The translations under genes and the position numbers were made by a program. Shown piece by piece: positions 47,782-59,429 of a stretch of DNA of 64,000 bases. The notes below the pieces were generated by a model, which had not been told where the DNA came from, did no database searches, and saw only the letters and a list, made by a program, of their open reading frames with translations. How positions within the stretch are numbered: position 1 is the first letter of the stretch; the number at the start of each line of letters is the position of its first letter. This stretch comes from Hexactinellida sp. DTS-2022 (taxonomy: Eukaryota; Porifera; Hexactinellida), in assembly GCA_028753945.1 (NCBI GenBank), contig JAPNXP010000018.1:2295643-2359642 (forward strand), written 5' to 3'.

Positions 47782-49189
47782 TCAATCTGAATCGCTTAAA
47801 TCTGAGTTTTCAGAATCAGTTACCCAATTGCGTAGTTCTACTCTCTCTTCGTCATCCTCAATCGGTTCGTTGTCGAAATCAATTTCCTGAATATCTTTTT
47901 CTAAATTTTCTGTGTTTGATCTCACAGCCCTATCCCACTTTAGGTTATAATTGATGTGACTATACAATCAACAAGACGTTGGGAGTATAGAGATTTGTAC
48001 TCTCGCCTTGAAGCGAAGATCCCATACCCTTTGTAATCGAGAATGGAGCATTTCACCACTTTGCTCTGAACTAATAGCAGCTCCTGCACACTAATACTTT
48101 CATAGTGGTAGAAATACTTCTCATAATGGTCTGAGAGAATATGTGATTTCAGAGACCATGCCAAACCTGTATCATGCCATGCCTCCCGAAAATTTATAAT
48201 GCTGTCTTGCCATCCTAATTTTCTTACAGTGCCTAGACACATATCTTTCACATGCTTTAAAGCAATTAATGCACTTAAGAATTTCGTTGAATTCTTTGGA
48301 AATGGGATCTTTTCCAAATTGTCTAAGAGCCTTGAACATGAATTACCCTCCAGAGTACCGTTCCAATATTCTGATCTGAATACTTTAAACTTATGTAGTG
48401 CTGCACAATGAAGTTTGTAGAGATTGCGTTCATTTCGACTCGATGAACTCTCACTAGGCCTTGCATCACTGTATAATTTATTCACCAATCACAAAAGAAT
48501 TTGTAATGGAGTGAGAGCAATTTTTTCCATTACTGAATAATTCCAACTAATAATCGGTTCATTGACGACATTATGATGCATTTTAGAAAGATCTGTCATC
48601 ATTTCTTCATGCTTCCTCGATGCTGCAGGTACACCGGTACATAATGTACGATTACGCCATAGACAGAAAGGGCAGGGGAAGTTACTTGAACAAGCAGAGC
48701 TGCAACTTTGAAATCACAAGCAATTTGGATGGCGAAATCTAATGCGAACAATTTACTTACTGATGGGTATGTAAGCAACTGTTTCAAATTATGATAATTC
48801 TCAGGGCCCTTTCCCATGGCAATGACAAACTTAGTTAGGACACTATTAGGAGTGGGGAAATATAAGCTTCCAGGCTTCATCGAAATAATATTGAGAGAAA
48901 TTTTTAAGAAATCTTTCCTCCATCAATTTGTAACTGCAAACGACAAATTCGATTCAATTGATTGTGGGTGACGATATTTAAAAGATATTCGTTGTCTGAG
49001 CAAAAACCAAATGGCGTCGGCTCTGGTGGAATAATCATATTCTCGCGGTGTATCTGAAGAGTATCTGGAGTAAAATAATTCCAAAAATGGACCATTTTTC
49101 ATCCCAGGCCCCTTTAATTCCACCAGTAGGAAACGTAATTCCTTCTCGACGCAGAATTTGGCATAATTCCCAGTATGAATGCTTGCCAA
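47782..49189 (-). pseudogene. Downstream part of the long-TIR transposon protein, broken frames
   Basis: Frames at 49189-48923, 49095-48904, 48880-48599, 48488-47940 and 47967-47782 are co-linear on the minus strand and read as one protein with several frame changes, or with introns I did not resolve. Readable parts: VPTPNSVLTKFVIAMGKG-like text near 48850; LEGNSCSRLLDNLEKIPFP, FLSALIALKHVKDMCLG and SLKSHILSDHYEKYF (48400-48120); a segment around DYKGYGIF; and a strongly acidic C-terminus (DNEPIEDDEERVEL). From memory this resembles a family of uncharacterised proteins recurrent in invertebrate genomes. I recognise no catalytic triad with confidence. Confidence 0.55.
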
Positions 49190-49217
49190 GACCTAGATGG
49201 CCTAATCTCTGAATATC

Positions 49218-50003
49218 TCAAGCAGCTTCAACGCTCAATTTTTTGTTGACACATTCCCTCGCTTCATACCCAACTGTAGATACTACAATTCCGTGGTTGG
49301 AATCATAAGGATGGTTCAAAATAATTGGGAACTGAGCAGTCTCTTTTTGCATTAGTGTGTTTTTAATGTGTTTTACAGCAACCGAACTTGTGAAACCTCG
49401 AGCTTCTACTCTATCCGAAAAAAGTGCGCCCAAGGTTGAAGAGCTTTTGGGATGCAACATTATGAATGGACAAAAATCATCTGAGTGATTATCCATATAT
49501 CTTCCACATTTACTACACATGGGTCTACATGGTGACTGTTCTAAAGGTCTACCAGGTCTAGGAGCTTGTTTTTTATGCTTGAGGATGTAATTATTGAGGG
49601 AAGAACCAAATATTTGGCAAATTTGACATAGATTTTCTGAATTACATCCTAAAGTACTCCGAGTAGTAAATAGGTTTTCTTCGATGGTTAGTAGAAACTC
49701 AACATTTGGGCGATCTTTTTCCCATTTGTCAAGAGTTAATTTGCCTGTTTCCAAGTTAGATAATCGAGCCCGACAAAGGCTACAAATAACTTTAGTCTTA
49801 TTTAGATCAGCTATCTCTGATCCAAAGTTTACTTGGTAGAACTTCTGAGCTCTTTTAGAAATCATTTGCGAAGGTGGTTGTCGAAGAGATTCCCTGGGCA
49901 GAGTTTTGGAAGTAAGTCGATTGTAGCAAAATCGACAAATTCGATATAGGTTATCAAGATGATAATTATCATAAAGATATGATACTTCATTTGGTATGGT
50001 CAT
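49218..50003 (-). CDS. Cys-rich N-terminal protein of the long-TIR transposon (261 aa)
   Basis: The open frame begins earlier, but its first ~34 codons run into a nested MITE (starting 50054), so the Met at 50003 (MTIPNEVSYLYDNYH) is chosen. It has several CxxC pairs: RICRFCYNRL, VICSLCRARLSN, NLCQICQIFG and CRPMCSKCGRYMDNHSDDFC, then a GRP motif inside PRPGRPLEQSP. This suggests zinc ribbons/fingers for DNA binding. The C-terminal half (IKNTLMQKETAQFPIIL, VSTVGYEARECVNKKL) is unassigned. It probably forms one protein with the broken frames downstream. The frame is intact for 261 codons, so decay is not advanced. Confidence 0.65.
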   Translation of the reverse strand: MTIPNEVSYLYDNYHLDNLYRICRFCYNRLTSKTLPRESLRQPPSQMISKRAQKFYQVNFGSEIADLNKTKVICSLCRARLSNLETGKLTLDKWEKDRPNVEFLLTIEENLFTTRSTLGCNSENLCQICQIFGSSLNNYILKHKKQAPRPGRPLEQSPCRPMCSKCGRYMDNHSDDFCPFIMLHPKSSSTLGALFSDRVEARGFTSSVAVKHIKNTLMQKETAQFPIILNHPYDSNHGIVVSTVGYEARECVNKKLSVEAA

Positions 50004-50124
50004 ATGGAAAAATACAGAGATAATAATTAATTCTGAATGTCGAAATATCAATATACCGTATTTATTCGAATAGTAGCCTCTATTCGAATAATCGCCTATC
50101 TCCAATAATAGCCCCCCTAAAGTA

Positions 50125-51112
50125 CCGTAAACTGGGGCGACTTTGTCCCATTATTCCACGTTTATCAATGTATTTCTTTAAATAATATCTGGGAATATTT
50201 TACTTGTCAATTAATTTTATTGGTAGCACATAACATGTTCAAATAATGAGATAGCTAAACTTTGGGGTACTTCTAACCAATTATTCTAAAAGTTTATCTT
50301 GGACCAAAGCTATCTATATCATGGAGTTGAAATTGACCCATTCTGTTAAACACCTGAAATAAAACATTTCATAAGAAAACGATAATGACAAATCTTACAG
50401 TATGCACTTATTTGACTGGTTTAGAAAAGGATTACTTTATACTGGAATCCATGGAAGACTTGGTGAACTATATGCATATTGATGTATTTCCTCGAAAATT
50501 CCAAAGAAGTTCTAAAAATAATATCTTTGTTGAAATCAGTGTGGACCATGGGTCAACATTGGTGACCCATGACCCATCGCCTTTGTGACCCATGACCCAT
50601 TGACCCATTGACCCATGACCCATCGTGATTCCATTGACCTTTTTAAATATCTAAACTTTTATGTATACAATCCGACTTATAATCAATTAATTTTGGTAGA
50701 CTTCTAATACCAAAGAAATACCCATGTTTCTGGGTTAATTTGATTCGTACTAGTATAACTGGACGAACATCGAAATTCCAAATAAGTCATGGGTCATGGG
50801 TCACAGAGCCGTGACCCATGACCCATCTGACTCATCGATTTAGGTGACCCATCTGACCCATGACCCATGACCCATCGACCCATGGTCCACTCTGGTTGAA
50901 ATATACTCTAAATACTCAAATGAATAAAACAACAATAACATACATCACCAAATAATGAATAAATGTGATCATATTGATAATATGTTGAATGAAATTCACA
51001 ATATAATCAAAGGTATTTAAACCGCAATATTTCTTATTTAAAAGATATTTAATTAAAATTGCTATTGTGGGACAAAGTAACCTCCTAGGGTCAAAGTCTC
51101 CCCAGTTTACGG
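50125..51112. mobile_element. Tc1/pogo-like element with CCGTAAACTGGGG ends, TA duplication
   Basis: Left end CCGTAAACTGGGGCGACTTT, right end aaagtctccccagtttacgg, TA on both sides. Inner blocks (ttgtcccatt; tgggacaaagt) are also complementary. Nested inside 50054-51304. Confidence 0.85.
50537..50894. mobile_element. hAT-like foldback with GACCCAT minisatellite, 8-bp duplication
   Basis: Ends CAGTGTGGACCATGGGTC and GACCCATGGTCCACTCTG. Flanked by exact GTTGAAAT copies (50529-50536, 50895-50902). Both subterminal parts are tandem gacccat words. This is the innermost of four nested layers. Confidence 0.92.
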
Positions 51113-52769
51113 TAGCAAATAAAAATTTATTACTGCTACCCGGAGTAAACATTTACATCTAATATAACTCACAATACGAATATCAACCGATTATCATAAA
51201 TAAATTGTAATAAAATGTGATATTCTAGAAAATTGCTCAAAATTATTGGTCCAAAAATGGAGTAAAAACAATAATCGCCTAGGCTACTATTCGAGTAAAT
51301 ACGGGATGTATGTTGTATTACCGTTATATCTAGAATAATCAAAAAGCAGTATGTATTACAAATGGTTGAATTGTCAATTATAATCAGTAATCATAAGCAT
51401 GATATAGAGAATAGAGCGATGTAAATTTTTAGTTTTCAGGTAAATAATATTATATTACAGTTTCTAGTTCAATGGATTCACATGTACGATTCCTTATGGA
51501 CGACTTTGTAATTGTAAACAATAATAGAAATGGATAATAAATATAAATTTCGAGAGTTATGTTTACCAGAATACACAATCAAAGTTTAGCACTGGGTACG
51601 TACAGTATATAAATACATGGCTTTCTATTCGATAATAACGCTTTAAATATTACAGTTAATGATACATAATAACTATTCCTGTGATATCGGAAAAATAAAA
51701 TAAAGAGGGGACGTTCAAAAAACGTCCGACATTGAGATATAAATTAGTATATTTTTTGAAATGGTATGTTAGATTGAATAAATTTATCCAGTCAATGACA
51801 CCGTATATGGTATCGATATAATAAAGTGTAAAAACCCAATGTTTGAATACAAATTAGCATTTTTTGGCTAGTTTGCCAAACTATATACTAATAAAAAGTG
51901 GCATAAATTAAATATCATGGGAAATTTTTTCCTGACGTCACAGGGATTAGTAAATTGCATTTTCTTACATACTGAACATTGCATTACATAGTTCAATGAC
52001 TCTTATGCGTTGATAATTTTTTCATTTTTTTCGTAAAGAAATTACACCCGTGGTGACTCGCCAAACAAACCTAAATAAATATCTACTATACTTAATTTCC
52101 AATGAAATCTTTTAATGAACAGCGAGTGAGCGAGTGAAAATTTGAAGACGTTCGATATTTCTAGAAATGTTTATAGAAAATGAGCAAACATTCAAGAATT
52201 TGTTTGTACAAAATTTCCAGTTATATAATTTCTATCTCTATCAGTGGTGTTAACTAGTGGCCCGTGAACAGTGGACACTGTCCCAAAACAATAAGATGTA
52301 ATCCGTGTATTAGAAAGGAAATACAAAACGACCCACCAGGATGCTAAATTGCTTATTTCATCTTACTTGTATCCTAAGTTAAATAATTGTGTTTTAAGCA
52401 TTGTAAGCTTTATAAGTACGACAAATAAATTATACTCAAGTTGCTTCACTTATCACCAATATTTTCGTATGCACAACATTTTAAATATACATAATTTAAC
52501 ATCGTAAATATGGTAAATTACGAAAAGTAGATGGAATGAAAGAGGAAGAGCACACAATTTAAAGGAATTCAGACCGCTGGTCACTGAATAAGACGTACTG
52601 GTCACAATGCTAACCTCAATCGAAAAACGAAGCATTGTTAAGTATAAATGCTCTGATTTTTTAACATAATCGAATATCACTAAATTGAAAATAATAATAC
52701 TTTTGGCAAGCTATGTACTGAAGTTTCGTATTAAGTATGTACGGTAATTAAGTATTAACTTAACTTTTC

Positions 52770-53195
52770 AGTGAACATGGTGGCTGCGGCTGCAGAACAC
52801 TGAGAATTGCAAAAAAGTGCTGCCTGTATAGTCCAGCGTCATAGCCATACAATTTCACCAGATTGTTCATTTCTTTGATAAAAACACCAAAATTTGTACA
52901 CAAGTACTTTGATGTAGTGCGAACATTTTTGGATATTGAGGCAATTGAAAGAGTTTTAACTTCGAAACCGAATTCAACAATAAAGACGATATAACTTAAT
53001 TTGAACAAGTTTTTATGGGAAACAAGTCCGGCGAATACTATCGGACGTGGTTACTTTGGCGCGCTGTTATGGCCGATATAGAAACTCTTTCAATTGCCTC
53101 AATATCCAAAAATGTTCGCACTACATCAAAGTGGATGTGTACAAATTTTGGTGCTTTTATCAAAAAATGAACAATTATATGGTGGTGCCGCTGCA
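52770..53195. repeat. Foldback (~110-bp arms) next to a dynein exon
   Basis: The block ttgatgtagtgcgaacattt ... caattgaaagagtt at about 52909-52955 is mirrored at 53087-53135, with ttcatttctttgataaaaac mirrored near 53156. No coding function is seen in the frame that crosses it. It lies about 100 bp past the donor of the 53.3 kb exon. Confidence 0.7.
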
Positions 53196-53298
53196 CTAGT
53201 ATGAATTTTTAGGTATTATTAAAAATGTATTACCCGAAAGTTGCAGTTCTTCTACAATAAACAGATTATACTACTTAAAATCATAGTTGTATATTCAC

Positions 53299-53410
53299 CT
53301 GTGAAAAGAATGTTCCAGAAATGAGTTTTCATACCAGGATCTACTAGTAGCTCAATTGATGGTAGAATAGAGTTGAAACTGTCCAGCATCCCCTTCCATT
53401 TAACCACTAC
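53299..53410 (-). CDS. Dynein heavy chain, linker exon with LPSIELL and HFW motifs
   Basis: Third exon, 112 nt, entering in phase 0 after ..tctgtacag and leaving in phase 1 at gtgaat. It encodes VVVKWKGMLDSFNSILPSIE and then DPGMKTHFWNILFT. This fits the classic dynein linker block F...LP.I..L..P.M..RHW, one of the most recognisable stretches in the family. The usual RHW is THFW here, so the protein is divergent. The following intron is about 15.3 kb and holds the MULE, the Penelope-like element and the long-TIR transposon. Confidence 0.82.
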
Positions 53411-53875
53411 CTGTACAGAGAAAGATACTTCAAGAAGCAAATGAGTAATGTTAAGGTTATCTTAATTACAATAGAAAACTAAATTTAAGCTGTGCCGACA
53501 GCATTTACATTTGAATGCGCAAGAATTTAGTGGTAGTGAGTGTCTTAAGAAAATATTAATTTTAGATATTATATACATATAATCACACTATAAAGGCGAT
53601 AAAACATTTTAGAAAGGTGTTTTGGATGGAGACGATCATTTGGTCAGTTGGAATTTTCCTTCTAACCATTGCTGTCCAGATTTAATTTATTTTAAGTAAC
53701 AATAATCTTAAACGCAACCCAATATCGGAAATCAATTAAAAACTAAATTTGCTAAAATATTTTGATAATTTACCATCGCTTCAAGGTTTTAACTCGATAC
53801 CAGAAAGTGTTATGTGCAGGAGTTCGATTTATCTGATTGCCTAGATTTAGTTTGAACTTCTTCACAAACGCTATA

Positions 53876-54049
53876 CAGTGGATTCCGGTTATAAGCACAT
53901 CGTCGGGAATTGCACTTGATGTGCTTATAACCGGCATGTTCAGATAACCGACATAAATTATACAGAGTATATGGCAACTGTTTTCCAACATAGTGTGCTT
54001 ATATCCGATATGTTCTTATAACCGGTGTGCTTATATCCGACATCTACTG
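53876..54049. mobile_element. pogo/Tc1-like MITE, second copy, TA duplication
   Basis: Same family as 13607-13780: CAGTGGATTCCGGTTATAAG and the complement of CAGTAGATGTCGGATATAAG, TA on both sides. Confidence 0.8.
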
Positions 54050-54051
54050 TA

Positions 54052-55778
54052 TTAGTTAAAGATTTTAAATGTATTACATCCATGGGAACCTCACCCGATT
54101 TTTGCACTCCTAGAAATGTTTCCTTCAAATTTTCGTGTATTAATGATATAATGATTAGAGGACATTAGGAAGGTAGTATTTGCAAGTTTTTTTTTAACTT
54201 ATCTCAAAAAGATGTGATGATGAGATTATTGATACACTCTCTTGGAGACATATTTCCGTTTATGGACAAAAACAATTTCTGATTTTGTTACAATATCATT
54301 GCGTGGTATTAATTTTAAACATATTTGTTTATCTTCGGCTGAATGTAATTTTAATAGAGCATTAAGATAATTAGACTAATGATCGTATGATCCGGATCGC
54401 GATCTAATTTGGAGGATCGTGATCGGGATCGGATCGAAGGATCTGATACAATTGGCCATATTTCACAGTGGGAAATATGGTGGAAATAGGTTGAATTTTG
54501 CATGGTAACAGGTCTACTATTCTTTGTTACCATTAAATTCAGTATTGTTTGAAACATAGGAATGCTTGTTTTCAAAACTGTTGAACAATTATCTACCGTG
54601 TTGTGATGATTTCAAGACGAAAATAAATTCCTCTGGAATTTGATTATTTGAGGTTTCTTATAACCACAAACACTTCAAAGGTTGAATATTCTATTATGCT
54701 TTCAAATATAAACTAGTGTTTTACAGGATATATACCATGCATGTCAACAACGTTATTATTAGTATTTATTCATTTCCCAACAATTTTAATTATTCGCAAA
54801 ATATTTTTGAATAATATCGATTTGGACACCTTTTTTTTAATTTTACAATAAATTTTATCTAAGAAGTCAATGTGGCCGGTCGTGGCCAGCAAATTTTATT
54901 TTATTATTAGACAGGCTGAACAATTACCCTCCAACCAAACTTTATTCCAGGCCTGCACAAGACCGCACAGTATGTTTTCTATTCCGAATGAACGAAGTCA
55001 CTTTATATAATTAAATATTATAGTAATTTCACATTATTTTGATATTTGAATAAATGAATTATAAAGAAGCGTTTGACTTTCTTAACTCGATCCAGTGAGT
55101 TTATGGATTACGATGAATTAGAATCTGACTAATATCAGACAATTCGGTGTCCATTTGATGAATTAAAGTTTAGCAGGGAGCTGAACAGTCGGCAAATTAG
55201 TGGAAACATACTTTTTACATACTGAGATGCCAACAATATTGTCAAAACTGGGTTCTACTAGCTCTAAAATCTAGTTGATATAATATTCTTATAAAAAAGT
55301 TTATAAATGCGCGAAAAGGCGCGACGTGGGTCACTTAATAACTGTGAACCATGTATATTAGGATTTTTGAAAAATTATACCTTGTTCAAGAAATATAATC
55401 AATAATAATGGGTAAAAAATAAAATTTTTGTTAACAAACCTAAATATAATTTATGACATAATTAATATGAATTATCTAGAACCACGTTTAGGAGACTAAG
55501 TACAACATTTTTGATGATGCCATTCAGTTTTCAGCTACCGATAACCTATATGTCAATAATACTTCATTAGAGTCTATCTACCATAGTTTTCCTATTTCCA
55601 CTTACACCCCTGAAAATGCCCACTGTGTATTTAATCGTGAGAACTGTTAATTAGGATAATATTCAGCAACAAAAGTGTTTATATACTAATTAAACAAGTT
55701 AGTCGGGATAAACAGCCTGAGAACGATTATTGCCAATTATGCTGTGTGCAAAACTGGAGCAATATAATGACTACAAAC
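54052..55778. other. Intron sequence, no gene recognised
   Basis: Contains a short GATCCGGATCG-word patch at about 54388-54440, similar in style to the minisatellite elements but without visible ends. The rest is AT-rich with no motif. Confidence 0.45.
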
Positions 55779-55865
55779 CTCTTCTTCAGCTAAGATTAAA
55801 ACATCAATACTAACAAGTTGTTCTTTCCATTTACGTATGAGTGATCCGATTTCGGTGATCTTCAA
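55779..55865 (-). CDS. Dynein heavy chain, linker exon (29 codons)
   Basis: Second recognised exon of the minus-strand dynein heavy chain. It is exactly 29 codons, phase 0 on both sides, bounded by an AG acceptor (..actatag) and the donor gtttgt. It begins LKITEIGSLIRKWKEQ, an amphipathic helix typical of the segment between the PF motif and the F...LP motif of the dynein linker. The spacing from PF in the previous exon to DSF in the next is about 43 residues, as expected for the family. The small size and weak gtttgt donor make it less certain alone; frame continuity with both neighbours is the main support. Confidence 0.72.
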
Positions 55866-58800
55866 CTATAGATAAATTAAGAATATTATTAAAACATATA
55901 TAATACACATAAATCAAGCAAATTTTTAAAGTCTGAGGAGGGCTTAGGAACTTACATATCTATTTATAGGTAATGGACCGGGAGGAGATTGGAGCACACT
56001 GAAGAATGCTCCTACTCTATTCATTTAGAATAATGAAAATTACAACGTATTAGTTTATGCCAAGGTTTTTCATTTAGAAAATTAATGCCAAAAGACACCA
56101 AAACAAGGATGATTGTCGCAATTGCACAGTACGATCCTAAGCATATAATTGCTGGAGGATTAGGAAGGAATGCAATGAGAGACGGTCTATTATTTGAGGA
56201 GCAGAAAAGAATGACAGCCTTTTTCTTGTTAAGGCTATTGACAGACCACTATTGAACTGACTACGCTGCCTCTATATTACTAACAAGACTAACACGAAGT
56301 GGTAGTGCTCCCAGTAAAATCTGAGTGATGTTTAATATTCAATATTAATAAGGGGTCCATCCGTCCGGCCGGAACAGTTACGCATATTCTATATCCGAAA
56401 TAATTAGAAGTTTCTTATGGATCTTATGGGATCTTATGGATATTTTTGGTCAATGTGAATCTTCAATATAGTTGAGAGCGATAGAGATAAAAGTGCGGGT
56501 TCTTAAACTTAAACCCCTAAGCAAGCTTCGATATATCATATTATATATGTGGTGTGTATATATACGTATGTTACAGTCAATGTGTAAATTAACCATTTTA
56601 GAAAAATAACTGAAATTCATAGAGAACAGAAACTCAAAGGTATAAAAATAAATTATGTGATTAGAAAACCAAACGACAAATAATTGTTACGATACATAAC
56701 GGTCAGTTGAAAAAAATCTTAAACAAGGTGGAAAGTTACTCATACTCCAGGATAATATGATATTTCATTGAATTTAAAGAGGGTAGATGGATGCTGAGAA
56801 AAAACAATCACAAGTGAAAATACTCTCAAAAACCAGAACCGTAGGTCGTTTTTGGTAGCATAGTTGTCAATTGTGTAACATAGCTAGCTCCTAAATTTCT
56901 TATGAATTAAAAAATTATCTTACAAAAATTATAAAAGCGTGAATGGATTCCTAACTTGATGAGCTGATTGATAGACTTGACTATAAATATCATAAGCTAC
57001 ATGTTGTTCATTAGAAACAACTAATATTTGGCATCCTAAGATGTAATAAAACCTAAATTTTAATTTAAGTCACTTTTCCTAAATGGAAAGGGTTTTGTAG
57101 GCAGACCTTAGATTGGAAAGGAAAGTTTTCAGTCACACCAGTCACTTAGCAACCAAATGCATATGATAAAGAATTTTCTATAGTTTAATATGAAGTGAAT
57201 TAAATCTCTACCAAAAGAGGACGAAGAAGTCCGAAGACAAAATACGGGAAATAAATATTAAAAATTTATATATTGATAAAATGTATGCTCTATCTGAAAC
57301 CGTAGGGAGCTGAGGTGCAATAAATATTTCAGGTGACGAACAGTGCATATATACACTATTTGTATATTGTTATAAATATATGAAATGTGATAGCCTAATA
57401 TAAACTCTTATAGTCGCTTGGAAATCGTGTACGATGACTACTACTCAAATTGAAATATTTTGAACTACCAATTCGGAATGTGCTTGAAATAATTTTATCC
57501 TTAGGTATCTTAGAAATAGAAAATAAGTATATAAATTTCACGCATAATGTAGCATGAAAATAACGCTATTTCCACTAGTTTTCCCACTGTGAACATTGTT
57601 TGAGGTTAAGACAAAGTCTATCTGAGGATGCAGGCAGGCGGCAGCTCAGCATCAATATCTTATTATTTGATGACGGGATAATTTAATAATTCGGGTTGCA
57701 AATATTATAATTTGTCATTGCTTTCTTGATAAATAAACAGTTGTTGGGTAATAATGCTTGTCATAAACTCTTCTTTTGATACTAGATAATTATATAATTA
57801 CATAGGCGTTTGAGTTGCAGCGGCTGAGGCGGCCTTGGCCGCCCCACTATTCGCAAGAAATAATGTTAGTTCTATGGCCAGTAAGTTTGCTGAGTCGCCC
57901 CACTTTTTATTACCATACTGAGAAGTGAGAATGGCCGCCCCACTTTTTATGAGCTTCCGACGCCACTGAATTATGACTATTTTAGTCTGTGTAAATAGTT
58001 AATATTGTTAGTATTGTTATGTATAAGGTTCATACATCTACTACATATATTGTTATCTTTCTAGCCAAAACTTTGACTTATTCTATAAGTAATGAATGTG
58101 ATTGACCATTATAATCAGCATAAACAAACAGTTTCATGTTCAAAGTACAAAAAACTCAAAAAAGTAAGCTCTGAATTAAGCGGATTTTTTGAAATTTTAA
58201 TTTAATAAGTCGTTTTATTAAATTATTTCTCGATTTAATTATAAATACAGTCGACTCCGCTTAATAAAGCTACCGTTAATAGATTTCTCCGATTATTCGG
58301 GTCAAAATTTCATAGGATTTATAGGACGGAATTACATTTTGGCTTTAAATATTTTAGGTTAATAGATTTCTCAGCTTAATCGGGTCAAAGTGACCTGGTC
58401 CCGATGTGACCCTATTAAGCGGAGTGAAATGTCTGGCAAATTATAAAGATCGCGAGTTAAATAATAAATGAACTTGATGCAATTGTGGCCACAATTGTCA
58501 TGGATTTCCCGTTTAACCAGATCAAGCTGGTTTCAGAGATTAAAACTAATGGCTTTCCATTCACATTCGAATAACAAAACAGCTTTTGAGAAATGATTTT
58601 GAAACTTTGCAATTCTTGCGGAGTGATCGCTTGTTATTCTCTGAAATCCCAAATCATAAGTGCCACCAGTAGGTTAATTTTTAATTTCTGGGTTATTTCT
58701 TGATTCATCGATTAGTTACAGTATTTTGACTGAAGAAAGTTCGGTAAAACTGTAGTTTGGCAAAAAGGATAGAGAAAATAATAAATTTTAATTAAAGTTG

Positions 58801-59067
58801 AAAAAGAGTGTGGAATTATAAGTTTCCTATACGTCTAGACTTTGCTTAATCATATCTGAAAATAATTCAGAATCCAGATAAACGAGAAACGAACAGGTTT
58901 TTGATAATTTACATCTCTTAGTAGGGAAGCTAATATAGGTACCGTCAGGCTGCAAACCTTAAAATTTGTCAGAAGATCCATTTTCATTGTCTTGCACAAA
59001 CGAAAACGTGTTTACCATCCGTTATAATTTCGCCATGATTTAGCTTAGAATGATGAGATATATATGT
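55866..59067. other. Intron sequence; minor transposon traces
   Basis: At 57806-57970 are three gccgccccact words around a small foldback. At 58248-58430 is a pogo-like segment (CAGTCGACTCCGCTTAATAA left end; attaagcggagt on the right), related to 11236-11345. A plus-strand open stretch at 56112-56260 has no family resemblance. Confidence 0.45.
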
Positions 59068-59358
59068 CAGGCTTGGACCGAGTCATGATTTCATGATCCG
59101 GTGACCCGGTGACCCGATTGACCCGGTAAGTAAGTATACTGTGACCAGCGATACCAAAGAAGTTTCAATTGAAGTACTATGTCTCATAACTATTAAACGC
59201 CTTACTATATTAGATGAATCTTTCTAAGTTTTATAATTCTACAAACCAATAAAATTTTATTAGCATTACTGTGAAGAACCGGGTCAAATCAAGATTAAGT
59301 GACCCGGTTGACCCGATGATCCGGTGATCCGGTTGACCCGTGACCCGGTCCAAGCCTG
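59068..59358. mobile_element. hAT-like foldback with GACCCGGT words
   Basis: Ends CAGGCTTGGACCGAGTCATG and the complement of CAGGCTTGGACCGGGTCACG. Flanks ATATATGT and ATATATGG (7 of 8 identical). Subterminal runs of gacccggtgacccg words. Confidence 0.82.
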
Positions 59359-59429
59359 ATATATGGACAAACAAGTAGTAGCTAATTAATGAAAAATATA
59401 GTTAGAGGTGGTAATCATGTTAATACATA

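Larger units (their letters stand above)
50054..51304. mobile_element. Larger relative of the CCGTATTTNN MITE, carrying a further insertion
   Basis: Left end CCGTATTTATTCGAATAGTA, right end gctactattcgagtaaatacgg. TA is present on the left; the right flank is ga. The interior is mostly another element (50125-51112). Confidence 0.75.
46873..52052 (-). mobile_element. Unclassified DNA transposon with long inverted repeats, 4-bp duplication
   Basis: Left end CACGGGTGTAATTTC and right end GAAATTACACCCGTG are perfect complements, and GTGA flanks both sides (46869-46872, 52053-52056). Complementarity continues inward for several hundred bp with small differences: aatgaaaaaattatcaacgc, atgtaatgcaatgttcagta, tttggcaaactagccaaaaa, tccgatatcacaggaatagt, to about 47600 on the left and 51640 on the right. 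A 279-bp MITE interrupts the left arm. The interior carries a broken minus-strand gene for a Cys-rich protein. The termini and duplication length do not match a superfamily I can name with confidence. Confidence 0.85.

Noticed and set aside
50537-50894. GACCCAT repeats as a possible CRISPR-like array
   Set aside because: Repeats are 7-bp words with no spacers, in a eukaryotic foldback with an 8-bp target duplication.
46873-52052. Assignment of the long-TIR element to Transib/RAG because it starts with CAC
   Set aside because: Transib/RAG elements make 5-bp duplications; the 5-mers here (CGTGA, GTGAC) differ and only GTGA matches. No RAG1-type motif was recognised.
52760-53008. 82-codon frame on the minus strand near the dynein exons
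   Set aside because: Most of it is one arm of a foldback mirrored at 53087-53160; no dynein motif.
53774-53870. Exon-like stretch with AG acceptor and gtaaat donor (FVKKFKLNLGNQ...)
   Set aside because: Its phases fit neither the 55.8 kb nor the 53.3 kb dynein exon, which join each other directly in phase 0 with the expected motif spacing. It also abuts a MITE.
56112-56260. Plus-strand open stretch (IVAIAQYDPKHI...)
   Set aside because: About 48 codons, no recognisable family, no splice context on the plus strand.
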